A stretch of 64,000 nucleotides of DNA from Chrysemys picta bellii (lineage: Eukaryota > Chordata > Testudines > Emydidae). The DNA is taken from assembly GCF_011386835.1 (NCBI RefSeq), contig NC_088798.1:186001-250000 (forward strand), given 5' to 3'. The notes beneath the pieces are model-generated. The model was not told the DNA's origin. It ran no database searches and saw only the letters and a list, made by a program, of their open reading frames with translations. The position numbers and the translations under genes are program-made. Each line of letters starts with the position of its first letter. The stretch's first letter is position 1. Shown here piece after piece: positions 1 to 11,099 of this stretch.

Positions 1-107
1 CTCCCAGGAGCTTGGACACAGGTGACATTAGCATCTTCACCATCTCCAGCCGGCTCTCTGTGAACCGCCGGCTCGCCACCACCTCCAGCATGGCCAACCT
101 GATCTAA
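1..107 (+). CDS. TMEM125: TMEM125, C-terminal end (partial)
   Basis: The first 107 bases read as the last 34 codons of a protein with the stop TAA at 105-107; the rest of the gene lies left of the window. The tail has the pattern SIFTISSRLS, then two Arg, then TTSSMANLI. This lines up with the C-terminus of the four-pass membrane protein TMEM125 as I remember it (SIFSIS, then a basic pair, then TTSSIASLI). The match covers only the cytoplasmic tail, so no membrane segment is visible. Identity is strengthened by context: a C1orf210-like gene lies on the opposite strand about 32 kb to the right, and in human the two are neighbours on 1p34. TMEM125 has no well-established biochemical function. 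The chance of a random match is low but not zero because only 34 residues are available. Confidence 0.78.
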   Translation, partial: PRSLDTGDISIFTISSRLSVNRRLATTSSMANLI

Positions 108-220
108 GGCCTGGGCAGGGCCAACATGCCCTTCAGTATGGCAAATGTGTACTGACCCTGGGGCAGGGTAAGGCCATGCCCGCCACCCCTTCAGCATGGT
201 CAAGCTAATCTTAACCTGGG
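82..220 (+). repeat. Three degenerate tandem copies spanning the TMEM125 stop region
   Basis: The motif CYTYCAGYATGG followed by about 12 variable bases and then CCTGGG occurs three times, starting near 82, 130 and 188. Spacing is about 48-58 bases. The first copy includes the last codons and stop of TMEM125; the other two lie in the 3' UTR. Confidence 0.5.
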
Positions 221-925
221 GAAGAGCTGAAATTTGAGTGTTGCCTTGACCCAACTGCAGATATCACTGAAACGGACTGGCATTTGCACTTTACTCAGGC
301 CAGTCGGCCTGAACCCTGGCAAAGACAAGGCGGTTCCTGGATTGATTTGATTTACCTGGAACTTTACAAGTAGGACACTGGCCCTATTTTATTTTTTACC
401 TCAGCAAAGTCTCCTGTGGTATTTACTGTCCATCCCTCTGACACATCGGGGTCCGTGCTCTGAAGGACGAAGACGAAGGTGAGCATGTCCTGGCCGTGTT
501 GAGAAGCCCTTGCTGCTCTGAGGAGATCCTGACGTGTTTGGCACTAAAATAGTCTATTTCTCATGTAAGAGTCTTGCGATCCACTGGCTGGCAGGGCTAT
601 GACTGTATGGTGGAGGAGTCTCCTATAGCTCTGGGGTAGAGCTGTTCCTTGGGGATCCAAGTCCTAGGATTGTTTTCTAACAAGCTGTGCCACTGTGAGC
701 CTGTGCATGTGTCTCTGAGACACCAAGCCTGCTAAGGTGATCTGTGAAAAGCTTCCCTCCAGCAGCGCAGCATGGAGCCATGTCCCCACCGCTAGAAGGG
801 CGAGCAGCCTGCTGCGAGCGTTGATATCTGACAAAGAGGGGGATGTCGGCCCGAGCACCTTGTTGCCTGCTGGGTGTGAGTGCAGAGCTGTGTGCATGTG
901 CATATCCATATGCGTGATCGTGGGG

Positions 926-1048
926 TAGGGTGAGCAGATAGCAAGTGTGAAAAATTGGGGTGGGGGTGGGGGGTAATATGTGCCTATATAAGAAAAAGCC
1001 TAAAAAATTGGGACTGTCCCTATAAAATTGGGACATCTGGTCACCCTA
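926..1048. mobile_element. Short hAT-type MITE, TAGGGTGAC family
   Basis: Terminal inverted repeats TAGGGTGAGCAGAT (left) and ATCTGGTCACCCTA (right) bound 123 bases. The flanking octamers TCGTGGGG and CTGTGGGG are a slightly decayed 8-bp target duplication, as expected for hAT. The family is the same as 4685-5222. Confidence 0.7.
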
Positions 1049-1329
1049 CTGTGGGGAGCTGGCACTGGGGAGAGAGAGTGCATGTAGATAGCAGTGCAGA
1101 TGGGGTGGATACATCGGTGTGAGTGGCACAGATGAGTGCAAGTGCTGGATATGTGCAAAAATGCATCTGTATGTGTGATGTCTTTTTGTGTTTGAGGGGA
1201 CGTGTGACTGGTCGGCAAATTATAGCTGTGTAGTAAGCACATGTATGGCTTGATTACAGTGAGCGTATATTTGCAGCCCTTAAGCAGGGCCCACACCCCC
1301 CCGCCCCCAGCCATTCTTTAGATAAATTA

Positions 1330-2112
1330 GACAGATTTCGCTGTCTCAATCGCTCCCCCAAACTTGTCCCCTCTACCCCTGATCACTGATGCTCTTCTTT
1401 GAAATCTCTTCAATTTGCAGGTACTCTTTGGGGGGGTTGTAGTTCCTGGAACTGAGCGCAGTATTTCAGGAGCAATTGTACCAGAGCCATATAGAGGAGA
1501 ACTATTCCCGCTGTACTCTGGAACGATACTTCTGGGTGCAACCCCAAACCATGCTGGCTGATAATGCCATGAGATCATAGTGAAAACTCCTGTGTGACCT
1601 GATCTGTTATCACACTCGGTCTCTCCCAGTTCTCTCCCTGCCACTGAACCACTCTGTGATGTTCTGCCACATTAATTACTTGCATGTATCCAGGCAAACT
1701 CTCATTTTGTTAGTCCCTGCCTGGGACTAAGCGCTGTAGGTCCCTTTCTGTCATTTCTCCAGCCAGGGCCGGCTCCAGGCACCAGCTTGGCAAGCAGGTG
1801 ATTGGGGCGGCCACTCCGGAGAGGAGCGGCAGGTCCAGCTATGCAGCGGCAATTCAGTGGACAGTCCCTCACTCCCGCTCGGAGCGAAGGACCTTCCGCC
1901 GAATTGCCGCCACAGATCGCGATCGCGGCTTCTTTTTTTTTTTGGCTGCTTGGGGCAGCCAAAACCCTGGAACCGGCCTCGTCTCCAGCCTGTCTGGCTC
2001 TTGCAGCTCTGGCCAGGTTAGGATCATCTGCACCTTTTATTAAGATGTTGTTTCCTCCCTCTTCTTCATCACTAATTAAGACAAGACCTAAAACCCACCC
2101 TTTGCAGGATCC
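1330..2112 (-). mobile_element. Old CR1/L3-like LINE fragment, interrupted
   Basis: The stretch reads, in reverse, like the 3' half of an old chicken-repeat/L3 LINE: phrases such as ATCATCTGCACCTTTTATTA near 2023 and the following ATTAAGAC are typical of that class. No ORF survives. It is split by the hAT element at 1764-1981. Family assignment is from memory of consensus phrases, so the subfamily is uncertain. Confidence 0.4.
1764..1981. mobile_element. hAT-type MITE with 8-bp duplication TCTCCAGC
   Basis: The ends CAGGGCCGGCTCCAGG and CCTGGAACCGGCCTCG are inverted repeats. Perfect copies of TCTCCAGC flank the element at 1756-1763 and 1982-1989. Length is 218 bases, non-autonomous, inserted in an older LINE fragment. 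Confidence 0.85.
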
Positions 2113-2120
2113 CACCAGAT

Positions 2121-3218
2121 ATGGGGTGGGCAAACTTTTTGGCCTGAGGCCACCTCAGGGTTGCGAAACTGTATGGAGGGCTGTGCCTCCCCAAACAGCC
2201 TGGCCCCCGCCCCCTATCTGCCCCCTCCCACTTCCCGCCCCCTGACTACTCCCCTCAGAACCCTTGACCTAGCCAACCCCCCCCCCTTGTCCCCTGACCT
2301 CCCCCTTCCAGGACCCCCCCTCCCCTAACCGCCCCCTGGGACTCCACCCCCTATCCAACCCCCCCATTCCCTGTCCCCTGACTGCTCCAACCCCGATCCA
2401 CCCCGACCCCCAACTTCCATGCCTATCCAACCCCCTGTTCCCTGTCCCCTAATTGCACCCCCCCGAACCCCAGACCCATCCACCCACCCTGCTCCTTGTC
2501 CCCTGACCTCCCCCTTCCAGGACCCCCCACTCCCCTAACCACCCCCTGGAACCCCAACCCCTATTCAGCCCCCGACACCCGACTCCCATGCCTAGCCAAC
2601 CCCCTGTTCCCTGTCCCCTAACCGTCCCCCCCACAACCCCCGACCCATCCAACTGCCCCTGCTCCTTGTCCCCTGACTGTCCCCTCCAAGGATCCCCCAC
2701 TCCCCCAACCGCCCCTGGGACCCCATTCCCCCATTCAACCCCCCCCTGCTCCCTGTCCCCTGACTGCCCCCCAGTACCCCACCCCTTATCCAACCTCCCT
2801 ATCCCCTGACTGCCCTGCCCCCTAGCTACACCCCCTGACAGGCCCCCCGGGACTCCCACACCTATCCAACCCCCCGCACCATTCCCTGTCCCCTGACCGC
2901 CCCCCCCAGAACCTCTGCCCCATCCAACTGCCCCCTGCTCCCTGTCCCCTGACTGCCCTCCACTCCCCGCCCCCTTACCAGGCCGCTCAGAGCAGCAGGA
3001 GCTCACAGCCCCGCCGCCCGGCCAGAGCCAGCCGCGCTGCCTGACAGGAGTGGCGTGCCAGAACGCTGGCACGGCACGGCGAGCTGAGACTGCCGGGGAG
3101 AGGAGAGACAGCAGGGGAGGGGCTGGGGGCTAGCCCTCCCCAGTCGGGAGCTCAAGGGCCAGGCAGGACGGTCCCGTGGGCCGGATGTGGCCTGCGGGCC
3201 GTAGTTTGCCCACCTCTG
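2121..3218. mobile_element. hAT-type element carrying a large C-rich internal array
   Basis: The right end GTTTGCCCACCTCTG pairs with the left end ATGGGGTGGGCAAAC. CACCAGAT is duplicated exactly at 2113-2120 and 3219-3226, giving a 1098-base hAT-type insertion. Its interior (about 2200-2970) is a degenerate tandem array built on phrases like TTCCCTGTCCCCTGAC and ATCCAACCCCC. The long reading frames through it, on both strands, are low-complexity artefacts. Confidence 0.85.
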
Positions 3219-3284
3219 CACCAGATGCTGCCTTCCCTTCATCCACCAATGTTCATCTGTCAAAAAAAAGCCATTTTGTTAGTG

Positions 3285-3500
3285 TTTGCTAGCTTAGCAC
3301 CCAGAGACCTCAGGTGAGATTGGGGTCCTGTTGTGCCAGATGCTGTATATACTATAGTGAGACAGTCCAGGCCCCAAGAGCTTAGTCTGCATAGACACGA
3401 CAAAGGGCAGGAAGGGAAACAGAGGCCCAGAGCAGCAATGACTTGCTCAAGGTCACACAGAGCTCATGACAGAGCCGGGAATAGAACTTGGCCATTTGTC
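3285..3500 (-). mobile_element. MIR/CORE-type SINE
   Basis: The phrases AAACAGAGGCCCAGAG and CTCAAGGTCACACAGAGCTC are the reversed CORE-SINE/MIR signature. The adjoining text about a 'TCCTGTTGTGCCAGATGCTG' motif is a form common in reptile genomes. No target duplication was seen. Confidence 0.5.
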
Positions 3501-3529
3501 TGGCAAGATCTATTATTTATAAAAACACT

Positions 3530-4545
3530 AACACTGCAGCTGAGCCGTAGCCGCATGTCTCTCTCCGGCTGCCTGTCTGTGCGTCGTCATACCCCTCTGC
3601 TTATCATGGTTTGTGTGTGAATGCATGTGTGTGCATATGCCTTCCTGCCTGTGCATGGTTCTACCCCTCTGTGTGCCTGTGTAATTGCACCTATCTGTGT
3701 GCTTACGGGTCTGTGGCTCTGCACACCTTCATTCACGCGTGCATGACCATTCAAGTCTGTGCCCCTGCTTGCGGCACCCAGTCTCTCCATGCATGTGTCT
3801 GTGAAGCTCCCACTGGAGGTCGGGGCCATATAACAGCTTTACCTTTTGCACGTGCACTAAGAACTGAACAGGCCACTCACAAAAGACAGTGAGAAGCTGT
3901 TTCCCTGGACACATCTGACTTGGGGGGGCAGGCATCCCTAAGTCAGCAACAGACCCCTCCTTGGGCATCAGTGTTACTGTGTCATTCACTTTGGGCTTTT
4001 CTCCCGTGTTGTGTGAATAGAAATATAATAAAGTGGTACTGAAACTGCATGTTGCAGTCTGGGACTATGCGCTGGATTCCTGCATGAGAGGGCTGAGCCC
4101 AGGGGCTGTTCGCTGTCAGCCACCTTCTGCACCAGCGTCAGGCTGAATCAGAAGCACGAGCTGCGATGATTTATGGCCCAGTCTAGCGGGCTGCAGTTTA
4201 ATCTGGCAGCGGTTTCAAGTCGATAAGCATGATAAAGGAAAGCCTGAATAGGGCGTGAAGGCCCTGTTGACAGACCTGGCTCCCGTCTCCCTCAAACACA
4301 CAGGCTTGTTACCCCCCACATGCTCCCTCCCCCTTTCATCTGTGTACATGCCCTCCTTCATGTAATGCAGACCTGTGTATACTGGGGTTCAGTGCCATTA
4401 ACCTGGGCACACGCTACATGCACTTCATCCATAGCACCTTTCCCTGGTCCTCAAGGGAGCTCACAAGAACAATGCAAAGCAGCCCGTGCTCTTATATGTG
4501 ATGGTAACTGTTCTATTTATACAGAAACCCTCATGGTTTTTGTAT
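3530..4545. other. No recognised gene or repeat apart from the AATAAA at 4027
   Basis: Moderately complex, non-repetitive sequence. The short reading frames show no domain, membrane segment or splice context that I could support. Confidence 0.4.
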
Positions 4546-4684
4546 AAATAGGGTTTTCACCAAGAAGGTTCGTGGTGATTGGACGTCCAACATAGTGAAT
4601 GTCAGTGAAAATTTGGTAGAATCAGAAGCTAAAAGAGGAAAAGAATAGGTTAAAAATTACTTAGACACGGTAGATGTCTTCAGG

Positions 4685-5222
4685 TAGGGTGACTAGATGA
4701 GAGACATGAAATATCAGGACACGGGCAGGGAGGGGGGTGCCGCTGGCAGAGCACCAAAAAAACGAGAGCCGGCGGTGGAGCAAAAAAAAAAAAAAAAAAA
4801 GAGCCGAAGCATAGGAAAAATTGGTGGGGTCTGAGCACTCACCGGCAGCTCCCCGCCATGCCCCCCACCGCACCAGCTTACCTCTGCCTCCCCTGAGTGG
4901 GCTGCCACATCTTGCTTCTCCCCCCTCCCTCCCAGCGCTTGCGCCGCCATACAGCTGATTCGTGCATGCCTGGGAGGGTGGGGGGAGGAGGAGGAATGTG
5001 GCGTGCTTGGGGTAGAGGCAGGGCAAGGGCGGGGATTTGGGGGGGGGATCCAATGGGGCAGGGAGGGGGCAGGGGCGGGGCAGGCATGAGCCCCCTCCGC
5101 CTGTGCACTGGAGTGCAAAATATCAGGACAATTTGTGTCCTGACCGAACATCAGTCGGGACACGGGACAAACAAGTAAATATCAGGACAGTCCCGATAAA
5201 ATCATGACGTCTGGTCACCCTA
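4685..5222. mobile_element. hAT-type element in CR1, TAGGGTGAC family
   Basis: The ends TAGGGTGACTAGATG and GTCTGGTCACCCTA are inverted repeats, and sub-terminal ATATCAGGACA motifs occur at both ends. The flanks TCTTCAGG (4677-4684) and TCTTCATG (5223-5230) are an 8-bp duplication with one mismatch. The interior (about 4740-5100) resembles the interior of a different hAT family; see findings. Confidence 0.8.
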
Positions 5223-6046
5223 TCTTCATGTCACCAGGACCTGATGGAATGCATCCTAGAATACTCAAGGTGCTGACTGAGGAGATATCTGAGCCAGTAG
5301 CAATTATCTTTGAAAAGTCATGGAAGACGGGAGAGATTCTAGAAGACTGGACAAGGGCAAATATAGTGATAATCTATAAAAAGGGAAATAAGGACAATTT
5401 GAGGAATTACAGACCGGTCAGCTTAACTTCTGTACCCGGAAAGATAATGGAGCAAATAATTAAGCAAATCAATTTGCAAACAACTAGAAGATAATAAGGT
5501 GATAAGTAACAGTCAGCATGGATTTGTCAAGAACAAATCATGCCAAACCAACCTGATAGCTTTCTTTGATAGGATAACAAGCCTTGTGGAGGGGGGGAAG
5601 CGGTAGACATGGTATAGCTTGACTTTAGTAAAGCTTTTGATACTGTCTCACATGACCTTCTCATGAACAAACTAAGGAAATGCAACCTAGATGGAGCTAC
5701 TGAAAGGTGAGTGCAAAACTAGTTGGAAAACAGTTCCCAGAGAATAGTTATCAGTGGTTCACAGTCATGCTGGAAGAGCATAACAAGTGGGGTCCTGCAG
5801 GGATCAGTTCTGGGTCCGGTTGTTACAAGGAGGAGGGAGAAAAATTGCTCTTCTTAACCTCTGAGGATAGGCAAAGAAGCAATGAGCTTAAATTGCAACA
5901 AAGGAGGTTTAGGTTGGACATCAAGAAAAACGTCCTGTCCGGGTGGTTAAACGCTGGAATAAATTGCCTAGGGAGGTTGTTGACTCTCCATCATTAGAGA
6001 TTTTTAAGAGCAGGTTAGACAAACACCTGTCAGGGATGGTCTAGAT

Positions 6047-7386
6047 CAGGGGTCTCAAACACGCGGCCCGTGGGGCTCTTGCGTGTGGCCTGCCAAGCTC
6101 CCCGCGCCCTCCTCTGCCTGCCCCACGCTGCTCTCTGCAGCAGCTGGCAGCATGCCCCTTCGGGCCGGGGGGGAGGGGTAAGGAGGCAGAGGGCTCCTGC
6201 ATTGCCTCCTTCCAGGCACCACCCCGCACAGCTCCGATTGGCTGGGAACAGGGAACCGCGGCCAATGGAAGCTTCGTGGGAGGTACTTAGAGGAGTGGCA
6301 AGAGCAGCACACGCACGGAACCCTGAGCTCCCCCAGGGGCTGCAGGGACACAGTTCCAGCTGCTTCCTGGAACGGAGCGGCGTGGGGCCAGGGGCCAGGG
6401 CAGGCAGGCAGGGAGCCTGCCCTGGCCCCAGTGAGCACCCCTGCCACCCCGGAACCACTCTAGGTAAGTGACACTGGGCTGGAGCTCGCACCCTGCACCC
6501 CAATTCCCTGCCCTGAGCCCCCTGCCACATCCCACCCCCCTCCTGCACCCCAACTCTCTGCCCTGAGCCACCTGCTGCATCCTACACCCCGACCCCCTGA
6601 GCCCCCTGCCACATCCCAACTCCCTGCCCTGAGCCACCTGCTGCACCCTGCACCCCGACCCCCTGCCACACCCCTCAACCTCTTGCACCCCACACACCAA
6701 CTCCCTGCCCTGAGCCCCCTGCCGCACCCTGCACACCTCCTGCCCGAGCCCCCTGCCACATACCGCACCCCTCCTGCACCTCAACTCCCTGCCCTGAGTC
6801 ACCTGCCACATCCCGCACACCTCCTGCACCTCAACTCCATCCTGAGCCCCCACCACATCCTGCACCCCTCCTGCACCTCAACTCCCTGCCCTGAGCCCCC
6901 TGCCACATCCTGCACACCTCCTGCACCTCAACTCCCTGTCCTGAGCCCCCTGCCACATCCCACACCCCTCCTGCACCCCAACCCCCTGCCCTGAGCCCCC
7001 GCCGCATCCCTCACCCCTCCTGCACCCCAACCCCCTGCCCTGAGTCACCTGTCACATCCCGCACACCTCCTGCACCTCAACTCCCTGTCCTGAGCCCCCT
7101 GCCACATCCTGCACACTTCCTGCACCTCAACTCCCTGTCCTGAGCCCCCGCACACCCTGCACCCTTTCTGCACCCCCTGTGGGCACCGTTAGGGTGGGGA
7201 CTTCGGGGAAGAGGTTGGAATGGGGCAGGGAAGGGGTGGAAAGAGGTGGGGCAGGTGCGGGCCCTAATGGAAGGGGTGGAGTGGGGGCAGGGTCAGAGGT
7301 GGGGGGGGGGTGTCAGTGATGTGGCCCTCGGGTCAATGCACTAATCCTCATGTGGCCCTCATGGTCATTTGCGTTTGAGACCCCTG
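6047..7386. mobile_element. hAT-type element, CAGGGGTCTCAAAC family, with tandem array
   Basis: Perfect inverted termini CAGGGGTCTCAAAC and GTTTGAGACCCCTG. The octamer GTCTAGAT is duplicated exactly at 6039-6046 and 7387-7394. Removing the 1340 bases restores a continuous CR1 3' end. The interior from about 6485 to 7165 is a degenerate tandem array of roughly 45-60 bases per unit built on CTGCACCTCAACTCCCTG and CTGAGCCCCCTGCCACATCC. Confidence 0.9.
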
Positions 7387-7539
7387 GTCTAGATAATACC
7401 TAGTCCTGCCATGAGTGCCAGGGACTGGACTAGAGACCTCTCGAGGTCCCTTCCAGTCCTGTGCTTCTATGAATACCAGCCCTTTGCCTGAACCTCCGAG
7501 GCTGAGCCCTACCAGGGCATGTGTTGCCCCCAAGTGAGA

Positions 7540-7873
7540 CTAGGCTACGGTTTTGTCACAGAGGTCATGGAATGCATAACTTGAGCCTGTGGTGCCTGGG
7601 AGCTGCAAAGTCCCCCCCACAGCCCATGGTGGCTGGGAACTGTGGGGGCCCCAAGCACCCAGCTGCTGTGGGGGGGAGGGGGTGCCCCAGAGCTCTGAGC
7701 CAGAGGCAGCTGGGATACCCCAAGCTGGGAGCCACAGACAGAGAGCCCCGCAGCTCTGAGCTGTCATGCATATTTTTAGTAAATGTCACACATGGGCTTC
7801 TGTTAATTTTTCTTTATTGCCTGTGACCTGTCTGTACTTTTACTAAAAATATGCATGACAAAATCTTAGCCTT
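7540..7873. mobile_element. DNA-transposon MITE with long inverted ends
   Basis: The left end TAGGCTACGGTTTTGTCA pairs with the reverse of the right end TGACAAAATCTTAGCCTTA. A second inverted pair, GTCATGCATATTTTTAGTAA near 7763 and its complement ending at 7859, could fold into a hairpin. There is no coding capacity and the superfamily is not determined. Confidence 0.6.
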
Positions 7874-7879
7874 ATTTAT

Positions 7880-8012
7880 GATTGCACCTGTCCCATCATA
7901 TGCATCCGCTGTACTGCAAACATACAGTACTGGGGCTAGAACTAGGGACCTCTGCAAATGAAAGCCTCTACCTGGTAAGCTAAAAAAACCTGTGGGCTGC
8001 TGCTGGGGTGGT
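7880..8012 (-). mobile_element. Possible tRNA-derived SINE fragment
   Basis: On the minus strand AGCTTACCAGGTAGAGGC and, about 25 bases on, AGGTCCCTAGTTCTAGCCCC are spaced like Pol III A- and B-box regions of a tRNA-headed SINE. The match is loose and no tail was identified. Confidence 0.3.
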
Positions 8013-10140
8013 ACTTTGGTCATCCCCTAGAGAACAGCAGTGCAAATATACATTATCCAGCATGTATGAGACATGATCCCACACACTCCCACCCCCTTTA
8101 CTTTCTTCTTTCACATTTGCTTTTCCTGGAGCAGGAAACGTGCATGGATAAAATATCAGAGACTTGTTCTTTTGTGAGAGGGAGCTAGACTATTGCACAC
8201 AATCTTCCATGGTGTTTATCCCAACTCTGTTCAGGCAAAACAGCAGAGTTTTGGAAATGAATCCAGTGGAAGGAACAAAGTGGATTTTGGATTAAAGAGT
8301 TCATTTTTAACTTTCCTCAGGTCCCGATACAATCTCTGTCCACAGAGGTGTGAAAAATTCTCAAGGCCTCCTCACTGGCAAAGCAAGCACTTGTCTGTTC
8401 TCTGCGTCAGAGCGAGCACAGTGACTACTCAAGGCTACTTATAAGTCACTAAGCCAATGTCTCCTTCATGGCAGCTAATACTCTGCTAGTGTTCCCAGAG
8501 GAAGCAGGAAGCAAACTGAGGCTCTGCTGGCCAGAGAAAAGGGTTGTGCTACTCAAATCCCTTTCCATGTAACTTAGGTGTAAGAGGCTTGGGAATGCTA
8601 AGCCATAGCAGGAGGATCCAATGCTAAAAAAATAATTCCTTTAGTACATGAAGCATGGAATTTTGACTGGCTCAGCCGCTTCCTGGAATTAATTCTGGAT
8701 GTGCTGCTTCTGAGATAGCTCCTGACTGCTCTCCTTGTGCCTCCTATGTTCCAAGAGGAGCAAAATCATGTTTTAATCTGCTAGGACCCCAAAAGAGCCT
8801 CTAGGACCCCAAAATGCCCCCATATGCCTCCTGATTATTTAGCTTGAGGAGTTAGGCACAGGACTGAATATGCTGATAATAAGTGGCTTGAGACGTACAG
8901 GTAGTAAATGTTTCAACACTTCTACATTATCTTCAAAATGATCTTTAATTTTAAACATGTGTCATTTTTTAAATTAGCAGATTTAGCCCAAATGCCCCTT
9001 AAAAGAAAGATATAAATTCAGAAATAAAGACCTAGTAATTTATTTTTAAAATATAAAAACATGAAAAAGCAAATTTGGAATTCAGCCTCATTACGTTAAG
9101 AGCAGGCACAAACCATACTATAAAAAAAAAATCTAAACCCCCAAAGCCAGCCCTAGGGGAGCAGGCAGGGTGTCGAGAGTTACTATTCAACAAGCTTCAA
9201 TGCCTGGCAGTTAATATGTTTAATTTGTCCAGACTTGCCCCACCCCCACCCCCCCTGCATGGAAAAGACAGGCTAACCCTACATGCTAGCCTGGCTGCTC
9301 TGGCATGCAGGAGGGGAGGGATGTAGTCATCCATGGGTCTGAATATTGCTCCCTCCTAGCACTCAGTGATGCCCTGCCACCGCATCTTTTGTGTGAAAGT
9401 GATTTGATTATTGTAACCCCAAGACCTATAATTTCAACCCACATAAACCGTGAGGTTTGACTTTTAGACCAGTTCTGTCTTTCCGGGGCAAGGGAAACAG
9501 CACACCTGCTGCCCTCCCTAGTTATGCTCTCCAGCAACGCCACCACCTCTCCCCAGGAGAGGGAGCACGGCCATTGAGAACAGTCCCTGGTTTTCTAGAT
9601 TTGGTGTTTTATGTTGGCTTCACTCTGGCAAAACAGACTGGGGACCACCCATGTGTGGCAAAAGCCATTTTCCCACCAAACGCTGAGAAACATCAGACCT
9701 GTTCCTTGGGGGAGGAGGGCGATAGAAGGTAAATCTCATCTGTGCATGGAGCATTTCTTGTTCAAAAGTTCCAGAACTGTAGGTCTCCCCTGCTGCCACC
9801 TCCCGGCACTCAGCTGCAGCTCCCGTTCTCAGTCTGTCACTCTCCAAGTCTTTCTGACCTTTTTTAGTTTGTAAACTCACAAAGTAACATAGAAACTGCC
9901 TCAAGCTTTGGGGGAATTTTATACTTTTATACCAAGATAAACTTGGTAAGTTACACTCATTCATTTCTCAGTGTGGCTGTTCCTCAGACTGCATCTGTAC
10001 CAGTCTGACTCTAGTCTAGTTGCAAGGAAAATTCCCTAGAGAACAGGTACTGGCATAGAGTTTTATGACTTGTGAACATACATCAGAAATGCTCTGCTTT
10101 TCTACATCCATTCAGTAAAGGAAACATCACCACCAATGGT
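8013..10140. other. No gene or named repeat recognised
   Basis: AT-balanced sequence with short A-rich stretches near 9000-9060 and 9120. Reading frames are short and have no domain-like content on either strand. It may contain decayed repeats I cannot name. Confidence 0.4.
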
Positions 10141-10144
10141 CCAG

Positions 10145-10290
10145 AGAAGAAAACATGGCCCTGTGGTTAAGGCATTGGCTTAGGTCAGTAGAGATCTAAG
10201 TTCAGGTCTCTGACCTGCCTGTGTGACCTTCCTGTGGCCAGTCACTAAAGTTCCCTGTGCCAAGTACCCAACCTGTAAAAATCTTCAGTG
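10145..10290 (+). mobile_element. MIR SINE
   Basis: The order CTGTGGTTAAGGCATTGGCT, AAGTTCAGGTCTCTGACCTG, then TGTGTGACCTT and a final AACCTGTAAAA follows the MIR consensus from its tRNA-like head through the CORE to the tail. Confidence 0.65.
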
Positions 10291-11099
10291 TGGATCATCA
10301 CCTGTCTGTAGTTGTACAGGACAAAATCAGAACTGACTGGATAACTGATGAGGGATGAGCTCCCCCACTCCTGGTTCTGCCTCCTGTAGCTACTGGCAGG
10401 GTGGTTGAATCCAGCTACTACTGAGAGAGAGAGAATTAAAACAAAACAAAGACAAACCTCAAAGAGGCAGTTTATCTCCTGCCTGGAATTACTGCATAAA
10501 AGGGCAGTGGCCTAGGTAGGGAAACCGTAAGCGGGACCATCTGTATCTGCCACCAACAGAGCAAGGAGTGGCCAGTAAAACTGTATTAGGTGCACACCCT
10601 CCCACAGCACACGTCTCATCATCCCCTCCTCCCTTCCTTCCTCAGGCAATCTGGTTGCCATCCCTTAGCTCCAGGGGATGTCAGGATTCTGCATGGAAGG
10701 GAGAAGGGAATCTCCCTCTCAGGAAGAAATTCCTTCTTGGACTAGGGAGCTCTTGGATGGTGCAAAAAGTGCCTTTACCTCAGAGGTCACCATCCTGTGA
10801 GCCCCAGGCAACAGTGGCAATATCCACTCTCAAAAGGGCAAATATAAGAGATGCCTGATAGTCAGAAGAGGTTTGCAGGACTCCTCATCTGACTCAGTGG
10901 AGGTGGTGATTGGGAACCTAAGGAGTAAAATTTTAAAAAGGGGGAAAGGGATCAAGAAATTACCTCAGACAAGAGAAAACTGGCCAATTCTTCTGGAGAT
11001 AGTCGTTTCTCATTCATCATGAGAGCTAGTGCTTCTGCACACAAGGTTCTCATACATGGAAAGAAAAAGCTTAAAAGAAAGAATTGTTTGTGGGTGTTC

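Larger units (their letters stand above)
108..4050 (+). other. Possible TMEM125 3' UTR, interrupted by mobile elements
   Basis: After the TMEM125 stop there is no ORF with recognisable homology. The first canonical AATAAA I noticed on the plus strand is at 4027-4032, followed by TG-rich sequence. If it is used, the 3' UTR would span almost 4 kb and carry the repeats listed separately. An earlier non-canonical poly(A) site is equally possible. Bases 215-925 hold no repeat or gene I can name. Confidence 0.3.
4545..7473 (+). mobile_element. CR1 LINE fragment, split by two hAT insertions
   Basis: CR1 ORF2 text runs 4545-4684, 5223-6046 and 7387-7473. Recognisable pieces include the residues [29 protein letters not shown] and the C-terminal segment, all crossed by frameshifts and stops. 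The 3' tail (GACCTCTCGAGGTCCCTTCC, then TTCTATGAA) is standard for CR1. Part of the RT palm is deleted: near 5814 the text jumps from the region before the FADD motif to the ORF C-terminus. It is an inactive copy. Confidence 0.85.

Noticed and set aside
2449..3072. 207-codon Gly-rich ORF (minus) and similar frames at 6287-6865 and 55505-56040
   Set aside because: Low-complexity frames in C-rich arrays inside hAT elements; no composition or context of a real gene.
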